Under the pieces are notes generated by a model. That model was not told where the DNA came from, searched no databases, and saw only the letters and a list, made by a program, of their open reading frames with translations. Below, piece after piece: positions 1-6,628 of a stretch of DNA of 8,175 nucleotides (the stretch's first letter is position 1; every line of letters begins with the position of its first letter). This DNA is from Chloroflexota bacterium. GTDB taxonomy: Bacteria; Chloroflexota; Dormibacteria; CF-121. Where the stretch lies: the NCBI GenBank assembly GCA_005882525.1, contig VBGO01000023.1:1-8175 (forward strand), written 5' to 3'. The position numbers were made by a program, and so were the translations under genes.

Positions 1-404
1 CTATGAGCCGGGAGGTGACCAGCGTTCAAGCCGACTCTCCCATCGCGCTGGCCGCGCGCGAGATGCATGCGCGAGGCTTCAAGCGGTTGCCAGTCGTCGA
101 CGCGGAGGGCCGGCTCGTCGGCATCGTCAGCCGCGGCGACCTACTCAAGGTGTTTCTCCGCTCCGACAATGAGCTGCGAGCAGAGATCCGCCGGATTCTG
201 GATCACGCCGAGCGCACCTTAGGAGGGTCGGCCCTCAGTCCCTTTGTCACCGGAGGTGTTGTCGAGCTGACAGGGACGTTCAATAAGAAGAACCAGCTCG
301 AGGCGACGCTGCGCGCGGTCGCCGGGGTCGACGGGGTGGTCGGCATCAGAAACCGGATGGTCTACGAAACGGACGCCGCCGAGTTCCTCAGCCTTTCCGT
401 TTAA
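1..404 (+). CDS. CBS-BON domain protein, 5' end missing
   Basis: The reading frame is open from the left edge to the TAA at 402-404. The first 50 or so visible residues form one CBS motif (pattern KRLPVVDAEGRLVGIVSRGDLL), which binds adenosyl nucleotides in known families. A BON domain follows at about residues 58-122 (V-x-L-x-G segment, then a GV-x-G-V-x-x-V-x-N-like end), a fold linked to membrane or ligand binding. Proteins of this class normally carry two CBS motifs before BON and are roughly 210-230 residues long. The ATG at position 3 is therefore probably an internal Met of a V-M-S-R-E-V type motif start, with the first CBS motif lying left of the window. The next gene starts 11 bp downstream, so the two are probably cotranscribed. 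The likely role is sensing of energy charge or nucleotides in a stress setting. The partner is unknown. Confidence 0.85.
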   Translation, partial: MSREVTSVQADSPIALAAREMHARGFKRLPVVDAEGRLVGIVSRGDLLKVFLRSDNELRAEIRRILDHAERTLGGSALSPFVTGGVVELTGTFNKKNQLEATLRAVAGVDGVVGIRNRMVYETDAAEFLSLSV

Positions 405-408
405 ACGG
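397..408. repeat. 12-bp perfect palindrome at the gene junction
   Basis: CCGTTTAAACGG is a perfect palindrome. It spans the stop codon of the CBS-BON gene and the gap before the PNPOx-like gene. It could be chance, a small protein-binding site or a weak RNA fold. It leaves no good Shine-Dalgarno sequence in front of the ATG at 416. Confidence 0.4.
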
Positions 409-415
409 CGCATCG

Positions 416-836
416 ATGAGCGATCAAGACCAAAACAACCAGGTGATCGAGGTGCTTGATGAGCAGCAGTGTCAGCTGCTGCTCAGGTCTAGAAACATCG
501 GCCGCATCGCTTTCTCGATCGAGGGTGTGCCCGAGATCTTTCCGGTCAACTACGCCGCGGACCGCTCGACCGTAGTCTTCCGGGACCGCTGAGGGCACCA
601 AGTTGCAGCAGGCCGTGATGCTGCGGGTGGCATTCGAAGTCGATGACTGGAATGCGGAGACAGGGGTTGGGTGGAGTGTCGTGATCAAGGGCGTGGCTGA
701 GGAGATAACCAGCGGGATTGATCCATTCGCCATGGCGCTGCGCGGCCGCCTGGTGGTTCCCCTGGCGCCTGGCTCCAGGGAATACTGGATCGCGATTTAC
801 CCCTCCGAGATCACCGGCCGACGCTTCCGGCGCTGA
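416..836 (+). pseudogene. PNPOx-fold (pyridoxamine 5'-phosphate oxidase family) protein, frameshifted
   Basis: From the ATG at 416 the frame encodes 58 residues (MSDQDQNNQVIEVLDEQQ start, then RIAFSIEGVPEIFPVNYA) and stops with TGA at 590-592. The +1-shifted frame continues the same fold without loss: RTAEGTKLQQ, then VAFEVDDWNAETGVGWSVVIKG, up to the TGA at 834-836. Dropping one G from the GGG at 582-584 turns CGG-GAC-CGC into CGG-ACC-GCT-GAG. It also restores the family motif V-V-F-R-T-A-E-G-T-K-L and gives a single protein of about 139 residues, the usual length for short actinobacterial members. These proteins adopt a split-barrel fold and bind flavin, F420 or heme. The substrate cannot be told here. 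The gene lies between a CBS-BON gene and a metal ATPase on the same strand. One indel with otherwise intact coding suggests either a very recent mutation or a sequence error. Confidence 0.85.
460..485. repeat. 10-bp perfect inverted repeat inside the PNPOx-like gene
   Basis: TGAGCAGCAG at 460-469 and CTGCTGCTCA at 476-485 are perfect complements around a 6-nt loop (TGTCAG). They lie about 45 nt inside the coding region. No T-run follows, so this is not a typical terminator. The hairpin may influence translation or be a by-product of the D-E-Q-Q-C-Q-L-L-L coding stretch. Confidence 0.4.
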
Positions 837-841
837 CCTGC

Positions 842-2758
842 GTGATGGGTGAGCTGCACGCTGGACGACTCAGATCGGTCCCCGTACGTGTGCTGAGTCC
901 CCGCCTGGAAGGCAATACGGTCGCGATTCTCTGGTCGGTCCTCATCGCGGTCGTTGTCGGGTCCCTGCTGTGGGCCGTCGGCGCCCGCCACACAGCCGAC
1001 CTTGTTTGGGCTGCGGCAATCGTCATCGCCCTTGTTCCACTAGGGATATCGGTTGCCCGCGACCTTGCTCACGGCGAAAGCGGCGTTGACATTATCGCGC
1101 TGCTCGCCATGGCCGGTGCGCTCGTGCTTGGCCAGTACCTAGCAGGAGCAATCATCGGGCTCATGCTGTCGGGCGGTCAGGCGCTCGAGCGTTACGCGAG
1201 CTCACGAGCGCGCCGCGAGCTGTCGGCGCTCCTTGCCCGCGCGCCAAGAGAGGTTCACCGCTACGAGAATGGCGAGCTCGTAGCGCTGGACATCGACGCT
1301 GTTGATGTAGGGGATCGCTTGCTCGTCAAGTCGGGCGAGATCGTTCCTGTCGACGGTGTCGTCACCTCTGAATACGCCCAGCTCGATGAGTCCGCATTGA
1401 CCGGAGAGGCCCTGCCGGCGGACAGGCCTCGAGGGGATAGGGTGCGCAGCGGTGTCGTCAACGTTGGCGCACCATTCGACTTGCGCGCCCTCACCACCGC
1501 AGATGAGAGCACGTACGCCGGCATCATCCGGCTCGTCAGACAGGCGCAGGCCTCGAAGGCGCCGTTCGTTCGGCTGGCTGACCGCTACGCGCTGTGGTTT
1601 CTGTCGCTTACCGTCGTTGTGGCCGGCATCGCCTGGTTCATATCCGGCAACCCGATGCGTGCACTCGCTGTGCTCGTCGTGGCCACGCCCTGCCCGCTGA
1701 TCCTGGCTGCGCCGGTAGCGATCGTGGCCGGTATCTCGCGAGCTGCGCATCGCGGGGTGATCGTCAAAGGCGGAGGGGCCTTGGAGGCGCTGGCGCGAGC
1801 CCGCACTCTCGTCTTCGACAAGACGGGGACGCTTACGGTGGGCACACCGCAGGTTGCCTCAGTCGAGCTGTTCGGCCCGATTGGGGCGAGCGAACTGCTG
1901 CGTCTCGCCGCATCCCTCGACCAGGTCTCGCCACACGTTTACGCCGAAGGAATCCTGTCGGCGGCGCGCAAACGCCACCTGGAGCTCGCGCTACCGGAAG
2001 CGGTGCGCGAACACCACGGAAAGGGCATTGAGGGCGTCGTTGGTACGCGTCGAGTTGCGCTTGGGCAGCGGCAATGGCTGTCGAATGGCAAGCCAATGCC
2101 GGAAGCAGCGGCGAGCCTACGCCGCCGCATCGCAGCCGAAGGCACTGCGGCTGTGTTCGTTGCAATCGATGGCTCACTCGCCGGAGCCCTGGTCATGGTG
2201 GATCCGGTACGAACCGAGACGCCGGAGGCAATGCGGAACCTACGACTGCACGGCGTCGAACGAATCGTCCTGCTCAGCGGGGATCGCAGGGACGTTGCCG
2301 ATGCGGTCGGTGCGGCGCTCGGGGTCGATCAAGTCCTATCCGAGCAAACTGCCGAACAGAAGGTTGAGGCGGTACGGGACGAATCCAGCCGCGCTGTTAC
2401 GGTCATGGTGGGTGATGGCGTGAACGACGCGCCAGCGCTCGCGGCAGCTGACGTGGGAATCGCGATGGGGGCACGCGGTGCGACCGCTGCATCGGAGGCG
2501 GCCGACGCGGTCATCGTGGTTGATCAGTTGGACCGCGTCGGTGAGGCACTCGTGATCGCTCGCGACGCGCGCGACATCGCTCTGCAAAGCGTCCTCGCGG
2601 GCATGGCCCTCTCAGTAGTCGGAATGATTCTCGCCACCGTCGGAGTGCTGCCACCGGTGGCCGGCGCGTTCTTCCAGGAAGCGATCGATGTGGCGGTGAT
2701 CCTGAACGCCTTGCGCGCGCTCGGGGCCGGCGAGGTCCCGAGATCGGCGGGCCGATAG
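842..2758 (+). CDS. Heavy-metal translocating P1B-type ATPase
   Basis: Predicted inner-membrane ATP-driven metal pump of 638 residues from GTG 842 (637 from ATG 845). All catalytic motifs are present: actuator TGEA at 187-190, membrane metal-site TPCPL at 282-286, phosphorylated Asp326 in DKTGTLT, and GDGVNDAP at 524-531. Eight hydrophobic segments fit P1B topology: about 28-46, 52-70, 82-112 (two), 250-270, 272-296 and 578-625 (two). There is no N-terminal HMA domain or CxxC motif. The nucleotide-domain HP signature is replaced by Ser-Pro-His (His365), and the metal motif is CPL instead of CPC. Near the C-terminus, QEAIDV (Glu613, Asp616) may supply further metal ligands. The metal is not assignable with confidence: CPL with acidic last-helix residues leans to a divalent cation. 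No clear Shine-Dalgarno sequence precedes the start, and the gene begins 5-8 bp after the PNPOx-like gene, so translational coupling is likely. Confidence 0.95.
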   Translation: MMGELHAGRLRSVPVRVLSPRLEGNTVAILWSVLIAVVVGSLLWAVGARHTADLVWAAAIVIALVPLGISVARDLAHGESGVDIIALLAMAGALVLGQYLAGAIIGLMLSGGQALERYASSRARRELSALLARAPREVHRYENGELVALDIDAVDVGDRLLVKSGEIVPVDGVVTSEYAQLDESALTGEALPADRPRGDRVRSGVVNVGAPFDLRALTTADESTYAGIIRLVRQAQASKAPFVRLADRYALWFLSLTVVVAGIAWFISGNPMRALAVLVVATPCPLILAAPVAIVAGISRAAHRGVIVKGGGALEALARARTLVFDKTGTLTVGTPQVASVELFGPIGASELLRLAASLDQVSPHVYAEGILSAARKRHLELALPEAVREHHGKGIEGVVGTRRVALGQRQWLSNGKPMPEAAASLRRRIAAEGTAAVFVAIDGSLAGALVMVDPVRTETPEAMRNLRLHGVERIVLLSGDRRDVADAVGAALGVDQVLSEQTAEQKVEAVRDESSRAVTVMVGDGVNDAPALAAADVGIAMGARGATAASEAADAVIVVDQLDRVGEALVIARDARDIALQSVLAGMALSVVGMILATVGVLPPVAGAFFQEAIDVAVILNALRALGAGEVPRSAGR

Positions 2759-2764
2759 GCCCTT

Positions 2765-2781
2765 GGGCTTCAAGAGAGCCC
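2765..2781. terminator. Weak hairpin between convergent genes, possible terminator
   Basis: GGGCTT at 2765-2770 can pair with GAGCCC at 2776-2781 (six pairs, one G-U) around a 5-nt loop, just after the ATPase stop codon. No T-run follows on either strand, so intrinsic termination is doubtful. The rest of the 2759-2968 gap shows no gene or other structure I can support. Confidence 0.25.
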
Positions 2782-2968
2782 TTGCCGAAGATCAGACCAT
2801 AGTTGAGCGTCGTGGCAACCGCATCATGCACGACGTCGGTCTCCGCACGCGGAGGACCGATCCTGTTGACAGACGTGGCGTGAGGCCATCGACCAGCACA
2901 TTCCATCTTCGTTGGCTGGACTACCTGAGCAGGCGTCGCGGAGTGACAATCGGCGGCGTGTGAGTCGC

Positions 2969-5668
2969 CTAACGCGCCCCCAGCGGCTTCCTGGCCACCC
3001 CGACCTCAAGGCGGATGCGCGCGTCAACGACCACTGCACCTTCGGTGCGCACAATCAATGGATTGAGGTCCATCTCGGCGATCTCCGGGTGGGCCTCGAC
3101 CAGGGCGCTCACTCGGAGGAGAGTGTCCTCGAGCGCTGCAACATCAGCCTTCGCAGCGCCCCGGTATCCGTCCAGCTGTGGAAATGTCTTGAGCGACCGC
3201 ACCATGCGGCCGGCTTCGCCGGGACTGATCGGAGTGATGCGGACCGAGACATCTTTGAGCAGCTCGGTCGCAGTGCCGCCGGCGCCGCAGGCGACCACGG
3301 GTCCGAAATGCTTGTCCTGCACCACGCCCACGATCATCTCGATCCCTCCGGTCACCATCGGCTGAAGCTGAAAGCCTTCGAGCGGATGGCCACCCTTCTC
3401 GAAGGCCGTCGACATTTCAGAGGCAGCGCGCTCGACTGCCGCCGCTCCCTTCAAAGCCAGTCGCACGCCACCTGCGTCGGTTTTGTGCAGGACGCCCGGG
3501 GCCACCGCCTTGAGCGCCACAACCGAGCCGATGGCCCGCGCCAAACGACCGGCTTCGCGTGGTGAGGTGGCGAAACGTGTTTCGACCAACGGAATCCGAT
3601 AGCACCCCAGCAGCTCTACCACAGCCTGAGGCTGCATCCAGCCCTCACCGGCGTCCAACGCGGCTGCTATGACGGCAGCGGCGTGATCGCGGTCGATTCC
3701 GTCGGGAACGACCGCTGGTTCGTCGGGTAGGGCGCGCCACGCTGAATACCTGGCCGCCATGCTGAGCGCGCGGGCAGCTTCCTCCGGAAACGGATAGTGG
3801 GGCACCGAAACGTCGCCGGAGCGAATCACTCGCGGCGCGCTTTCCTTAGACATGAACACGCTTAGCAACGGAATGCGGCGCGGCAGCTCGCTCGCGGCTG
3901 CATGGATCGCATGGACCACCTCGGATCCAGGCGTGACCAGAGGCGGAGTGAAAACCGCGATTACCGCGTCGACTTCACTGCAGTGCGCGAGGATGCCTAT
4001 CGCGCGTCTGTAGTCATCACCCTTCGCCTCCGCGAGCATGTCCACGGGATTGGCAGTCGACGCCGCGGCCGGCAGGAAAGTCGCGAGTTCCCTGCGAACT
4101 GCGGCCGGCAGCGGCGGGACGACCAGGCCGCCGGCCTCGCATGCGTCAGCGCAGAGGATGGCCGGGCCGCCTGCGTTGGTCAGGATCGCAACGTGATTGC
4201 CCAGCGGCAGCGGCTGGCTGCCGAGCAACAACGCCGCGTCGAACAGCTCCGAGAGCGTGTCGGTCCGGATCACGCCCGCTTGCTGGAACAGCGCGTCCAC
4301 TGTCACGTCGGATGCAGAGAGCAGCGCGCCGGTATGCGATGACGTGGCCCGGTTGCCAGCTTGCGTGCGCCCGCCCTTGACCGCCAGGATAGGTTTGCCG
4401 CGGCTCACCCGGCGCGCGATTCTGGCGAACTTGCGGGGGTTGCCGAACGACTCGAGGTAAAGCATGATCACATCAGTTTCGGAATCCGACTCCCAGAACT
4501 GGATGAGGTCATTACCCGAGATGTCCGCTTTGTTACCGACGGACACAAAAGACGAGACACCAGATCCGAGCGCTTGCGCCCGGGCCATGACTGCAATGCC
4601 AAGGCCCCCACTCTGCGAGAGGAAGCCGATTCGTCCACGCACCGGCCGGTCGGGCGCGAAGGTTGCGTCGAGATTCACCGCCGGGGATGTGTTGATGACC
4701 CCCATACAGTTGGGCCCCACCAGGCGCATGCCGGACTCGCGGCAGACCTCGAGCAGTCGGCGCTGAAGCTCAACTCCGGGTGGCCCTGACTCGGCGAAAC
4801 CGGCCGAGATGACGACCAGACTTCGCACGCCCTTCTGCGCGCACTCGCGTGCTACTTCGACCACGGCGTCGGCCGGCACCGCGATCACAGCAAGCTCGAC
4901 GTCTTCTTTGATCTCGAAAACCGATCCGTAGGCAGTCAAGTTCTCAACGCTTGCGGCGCTGCGGTTGACAGGGTAGATCGGGCCGTTGAAACCTGTGGTG
5001 ACCAGGTTGCGGAACAGCTCTGCGCCGATGCTGCCACGAGTTCGCGATGCACCGATGACCGCCACCGATCGTGGCGCAAGGAGATGCTTGACCGCGGCTA
5101 CAGCAGCGAGTCGATCGCGATCCTCGAACTGCTTCAGAGCCTCGAACGTGAGCTCAGTTGGCAGCTCCGCGTGCACTTCGCCCGGCTCGGACCTCGATTT
5201 GATCGGGAAGCCGCTCTCCCGCAGCACCTCTAGCATCCGGTGGTTTTCGGGCCGGACTACCGCCTCGAGCACCTGAATCCCGGCGGCCGAAGCAGCCTCG
5301 GCAAGCTGGCCGAGCAGAATGGTACCGAGGCCGCGACCCTGGTAAGCATCGGCGACTGCCAGCGCCAGCTCGGCCTTGCCCGGTTCGATGGTCACGTACA
5401 TCGCATGGCCGACGATTCCCAACCCGGTGCCGCCGAGGGCCAGGATGCCGTATCTCGATGAGTAGTCAACGTCGACCATGCGCTTGACCGAAGAGTCGAC
5501 GTTGGCGACCGCCGCGAAAAAGCGGAAGACCCGGGATTCGAGTGAAAGCTCGGTGAAGAAGCGCGCCAGCTCGGCTTCATCGTCCAGGCGGATTGGCCGC
5601 ACCGTCACTGTCGATCCGTCGCGCAGGACCACTGTCGCCTCGCGGTGGACCGGATAGGTCGCAGTCAT
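2969..5668 (-). CDS. Bifunctional GNAT acetyltransferase / ADP-forming acyl-CoA synthetase-like protein
   Basis: An 899-residue fusion, the size expected for Pat-like protein lysine acetyltransferases and related acetate-CoA ligases. Residues 1-170 are a GNAT domain with the acetyl-CoA loop QGRGLG at 110-115. A CoA-binding Rossmann domain starts at SVAVIGASR (201-209). Succinyl-CoA-ligase-like domains follow (GFLSQSGGLG at 348-357; TNAGGPA at 497-503). An ATP-grasp domain occupies about 680-899 (HKTDAGGV at 728-735; EMDLNP at 865-870). The phosphate-carrying His of ADP-forming synthetases is kept as His445 in SSHTGA. Salmonella Pat is reported to lack it, so synthetase activity is possible here. 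The domain order, GNAT first, matches actinobacterial forms. The ATG at 5668 fits the family start; GAGGA abuts it with no spacer, and the stop of the decayed GGDEF gene lies 3 nt upstream, suggesting ancestral translational coupling. Likely cytosolic role: acetylating enzymes, or acetyl-CoA/acetate interconversion. Confidence 0.93.
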   Translation of the reverse strand: MTATYPVHREATVVLRDGSTVTVRPIRLDDEAELARFFTELSLESRVFRFFAAVANVDSSVKRMVDVDYSSRYGILALGGTGLGIVGHAMYVTIEPGKAELALAVADAYQGRGLGTILLGQLAEAASAAGIQVLEAVVRPENHRMLEVLRESGFPIKSRSEPGEVHAELPTELTFEALKQFEDRDRLAAVAAVKHLLAPRSVAVIGASRTRGSIGAELFRNLVTTGFNGPIYPVNRSAASVENLTAYGSVFEIKEDVELAVIAVPADAVVEVARECAQKGVRSLVVISAGFAESGPPGVELQRRLLEVCRESGMRLVGPNCMGVINTSPAVNLDATFAPDRPVRGRIGFLSQSGGLGIAVMARAQALGSGVSSFVSVGNKADISGNDLIQFWESDSETDVIMLYLESFGNPRKFARIARRVSRGKPILAVKGGRTQAGNRATSSHTGALLSASDVTVDALFQQAGVIRTDTLSELFDAALLLGSQPLPLGNHVAILTNAGGPAILCADACEAGGLVVPPLPAAVRRELATFLPAAASTANPVDMLAEAKGDDYRRAIGILAHCSEVDAVIAVFTPPLVTPGSEVVHAIHAAASELPRRIPLLSVFMSKESAPRVIRSGDVSVPHYPFPEEAARALSMAARYSAWRALPDEPAVVPDGIDRDHAAAVIAAALDAGEGWMQPQAVVELLGCYRIPLVETRFATSPREAGRLARAIGSVVALKAVAPGVLHKTDAGGVRLALKGAAAVERAASEMSTAFEKGGHPLEGFQLQPMVTGGIEMIVGVVQDKHFGPVVACGAGGTATELLKDVSVRITPISPGEAGRMVRSLKTFPQLDGYRGAAKADVAALEDTLLRVSALVEAHPEIAEMDLNPLIVRTEGAVVVDARIRLEVGVARKPLGAR

Positions 5669-5671
5669 TCC

Positions 5672-6362
5672 TCAGCGACGTGTGCGCATAGGAAAGAAGG
5701 CCAGGCCGCGGCCCTCACGTTTGGCCGAGTACATCGCGGAGTCGCCATGCCGCATCAATGTATCGAGGTCTTGGCGTTGTGTGGATAGAGCGAGATGCCG
5801 GCTGACACCGCGACAGCAATCTGAATGTTGTCCAGGTGGACGGGTCGCTCGATGGCCCGGATTCGCTTTCGGACCTTGCTGTCGACGCTTGCCTGGCCGG
5901 CCACGTGTGGCAGCTCCCAGGCGACGTCGCCCCCGCCAATCCGAGCCACTGTATCCGTGGCCCGCAATCCAGCCTTCAGGCGGACGCCCATGTCCTTCAG
6001 GAAGGCGTCCCCGACAGCATGTCAATGGGCGTCGATCGACAGAACTGAGGGCAATGTCCACCGGGATCTCGCTGCCGATGGGTCGAGGACCGCTCAGGCC
6101 ACTGTAGTAGTCACGGCGATGTCGCCGGTTCACGTTTCCTGACGCGCTCGGGCACCAACACCTCGATCGGGCTCCCGATCAGCTCGGAGCGCCGACGGCC
6201 GGTCATCCGCTCGGTCGATTGATTGGTGAAGACGATGCTGCCGCGTGCATCGCTTAGGACGACCACATCCGGGATCCAGTCGAGCGCGTCCAGTTGGGCG
6301 TTTCGACGGTTAGGCGGCTCGCCGGAATCTCGACTCAGAGGTTTCGTAGTACGGGTCGCCAT
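5672..6362 (-). pseudogene. Decayed PAS-GGDEF diguanylate cyclase
   Basis: Fragments of one signalling protein run in order on the minus strand but in shifting frames. From about 6362 a PAS domain reads LDWIPDVVVLSDARGSIVFTN up to IEVLVPERVRKR near 6133. A frame change gives the PAS continuation RRHRRDYYSGL...GSEIPVDIALSSVD (to about 6040). The next recognisable part is already mid-GGDEF: HAVGDAFLKDMGVRLKAGL from 6021, then ARIGGGDVAWELP. The segment that should contain the end of PAS, L-T-G-L-P-N-R and the metal-binding D-x-x-x-F-K is absent. A final shift near 5770, explained by loss of one G in AAGGAC, leads to DLDTLMRHGDSAMYSAKREG and a TGA at 5672-5674. The signature GGDEF has become GGGDV (5923-5937), so no cyclic-di-GMP synthesis is expected. 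The start is uncertain: ATG 6362 overlaps the upstream small gene by 53 nt. Confidence 0.85.
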
Positions 6363-6480
6363 GCGTTCCGTTAGCCCTTTCGCCAAGGTCGGCGACTAGC
6401 CACCAGCCGATCCAGAGCATAGGCGACAGCAGAACGAGCAGACCAACGATTACCGCCACGACAAAACCATCGCTGTACAT
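6310..6480 (-). CDS. Small single-helix membrane protein, 56 residues
   Basis: I do not recognise the family. The ATG at 6478-6480 is preceded on the minus strand by AAGGAGGA with a 4-nt spacer, a near-perfect Shine-Dalgarno sequence that makes translation very likely. Residues 1-5 are short and polar. A strongly hydrophobic helix follows at about 6-30 (FVVAVIVGLLVLLSPMLWIGWWLV), and then a hydrophilic tail with D-L-G-E-R, a Y-Y pair and a basic C-terminus R-F-R-R-A-A. It may insert in the inner membrane, but its function is unknown. It is the first gene of the minus-strand unit and faces the cytochrome b operon across a 148-bp control region. Its 3' end overlaps the N-terminus of the decayed PAS-GGDEF gene, so it may once have worked with that signalling protein. 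A longer form starting further upstream would run into the control region and lacks a ribosome binding site. Confidence 0.75.
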   Translation of the reverse strand: MYSDGFVVAVIVGLLVLLSPMLWIGWWLVADLGERANGTHGDPYYETSESRFRRAA

Positions 6481-6484
6481 CGTT

Positions 6485-6492
6485 TCCTCCTT
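6485..6492 (-). promoter_or_regulatory. Strong ribosome binding site of the 56-residue gene
   Basis: The minus strand reads AAGGAGGA followed by AACG and then ATG at 6480. It decides the start of the small membrane protein. Confidence 0.8.
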
Positions 6493-6497
6493 TTGCC

Positions 6498-6609
6498 AGA
6501 GGCTAAGTCGCACCAGAGCCGTGATCGAGAGGCTGAAGTCCCTGCGCTGAGGGGACCTTGGACCCTGGAGACCTTGCCAGGGCGACTTCAAGGTTGGTCC
6601 TACGACTTA
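6498..6609. promoter_or_regulatory. Divergent control region with four AAGTC/GACTT elements
   Basis: Two direct copies, AGAGGCT-AAGTC (6498-6509) and AGAGGCT-GAAGTC (6528-6540), start exactly 30 bp apart, close to three helical turns. Two inverted copies follow: GACTTCA (6584-6590) and CGACTTA (6603-6609). TAAGTCG (6504-6510) is the exact complement of the outer copy, and TGAAGTC (6534-6540) of the inner one, giving two nested inverted repeats centred near 6557 and 6562. The array lies wholly between the divergent starts at 6480 and 6629. This layout suggests operator sites for a dimeric regulator controlling both units, although no sigma-70 -10/-35 pair stands out. The part GAGGCT-GA-AGTCCC (6529-6542) partly resembles the DosR/DevR box of mycobacteria. 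Confidence 0.5.
6553..6600 (+). promoter_or_regulatory. Compound hairpin in the leader of the cytochrome b operon
   Basis: CCCTGG (6563-6568) and CCAGGG (6577-6582) pair around an 8-nt loop. Outside them, ACCTTG (6555-6560) pairs with CAAGGT (6589-6594). Alternatively GGACC (6553-6557) pairs with GGTCC (6596-6600). A competing stem, 6534-6544 with 6578-6590 (11 pairs, 2-nt bulge), uses the same right arm. If transcribed, the leader could switch between the two forms just before the ribosome binding site at 6613. Confidence 0.35.
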
Positions 6610-6612
6610 TCG

Positions 6613-6620
6613 AAGGAGGA
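6613..6620 (+). promoter_or_regulatory. Strong ribosome binding site of the 49-residue gene
   Basis: AAGGAGGA followed by an 8-nt spacer to ATG 6629. It fixes the start of the first gene of the cytochrome b operon. Confidence 0.85.
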
Positions 6621-6628
6621 CGCCCGGC

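Noticed and set aside
582..592. Programmed ribosomal frameshift in the PNPOx-like gene
   Set aside because: The site CGGGACC is not a known slippery heptamer, and no stimulatory structure directly follows. PNPOx-fold proteins are not known to need frameshifting, so an indel or error is simpler.
1202..1750. 182-codon minus-strand frame inside the P-type ATPase
   Set aside because: It is antisense to the actuator and membrane segments, has low-complexity Arg/Asp-rich composition and no plausible start signal.
2763..2963. 66-codon plus-strand frame in the convergent gap
   Set aside because: It has a non-ATG start, no ribosome binding site, Arg-rich composition and no recognisable motif. The opposite strand offers nothing better.
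2912..3565. 217-codon plus-strand open frame and several other long frames opposite the GNAT synthetase gene
   Set aside because: They lie antisense to a gene with full domain structure, have no family-like motifs, and are typical of GC-rich shadow frames.
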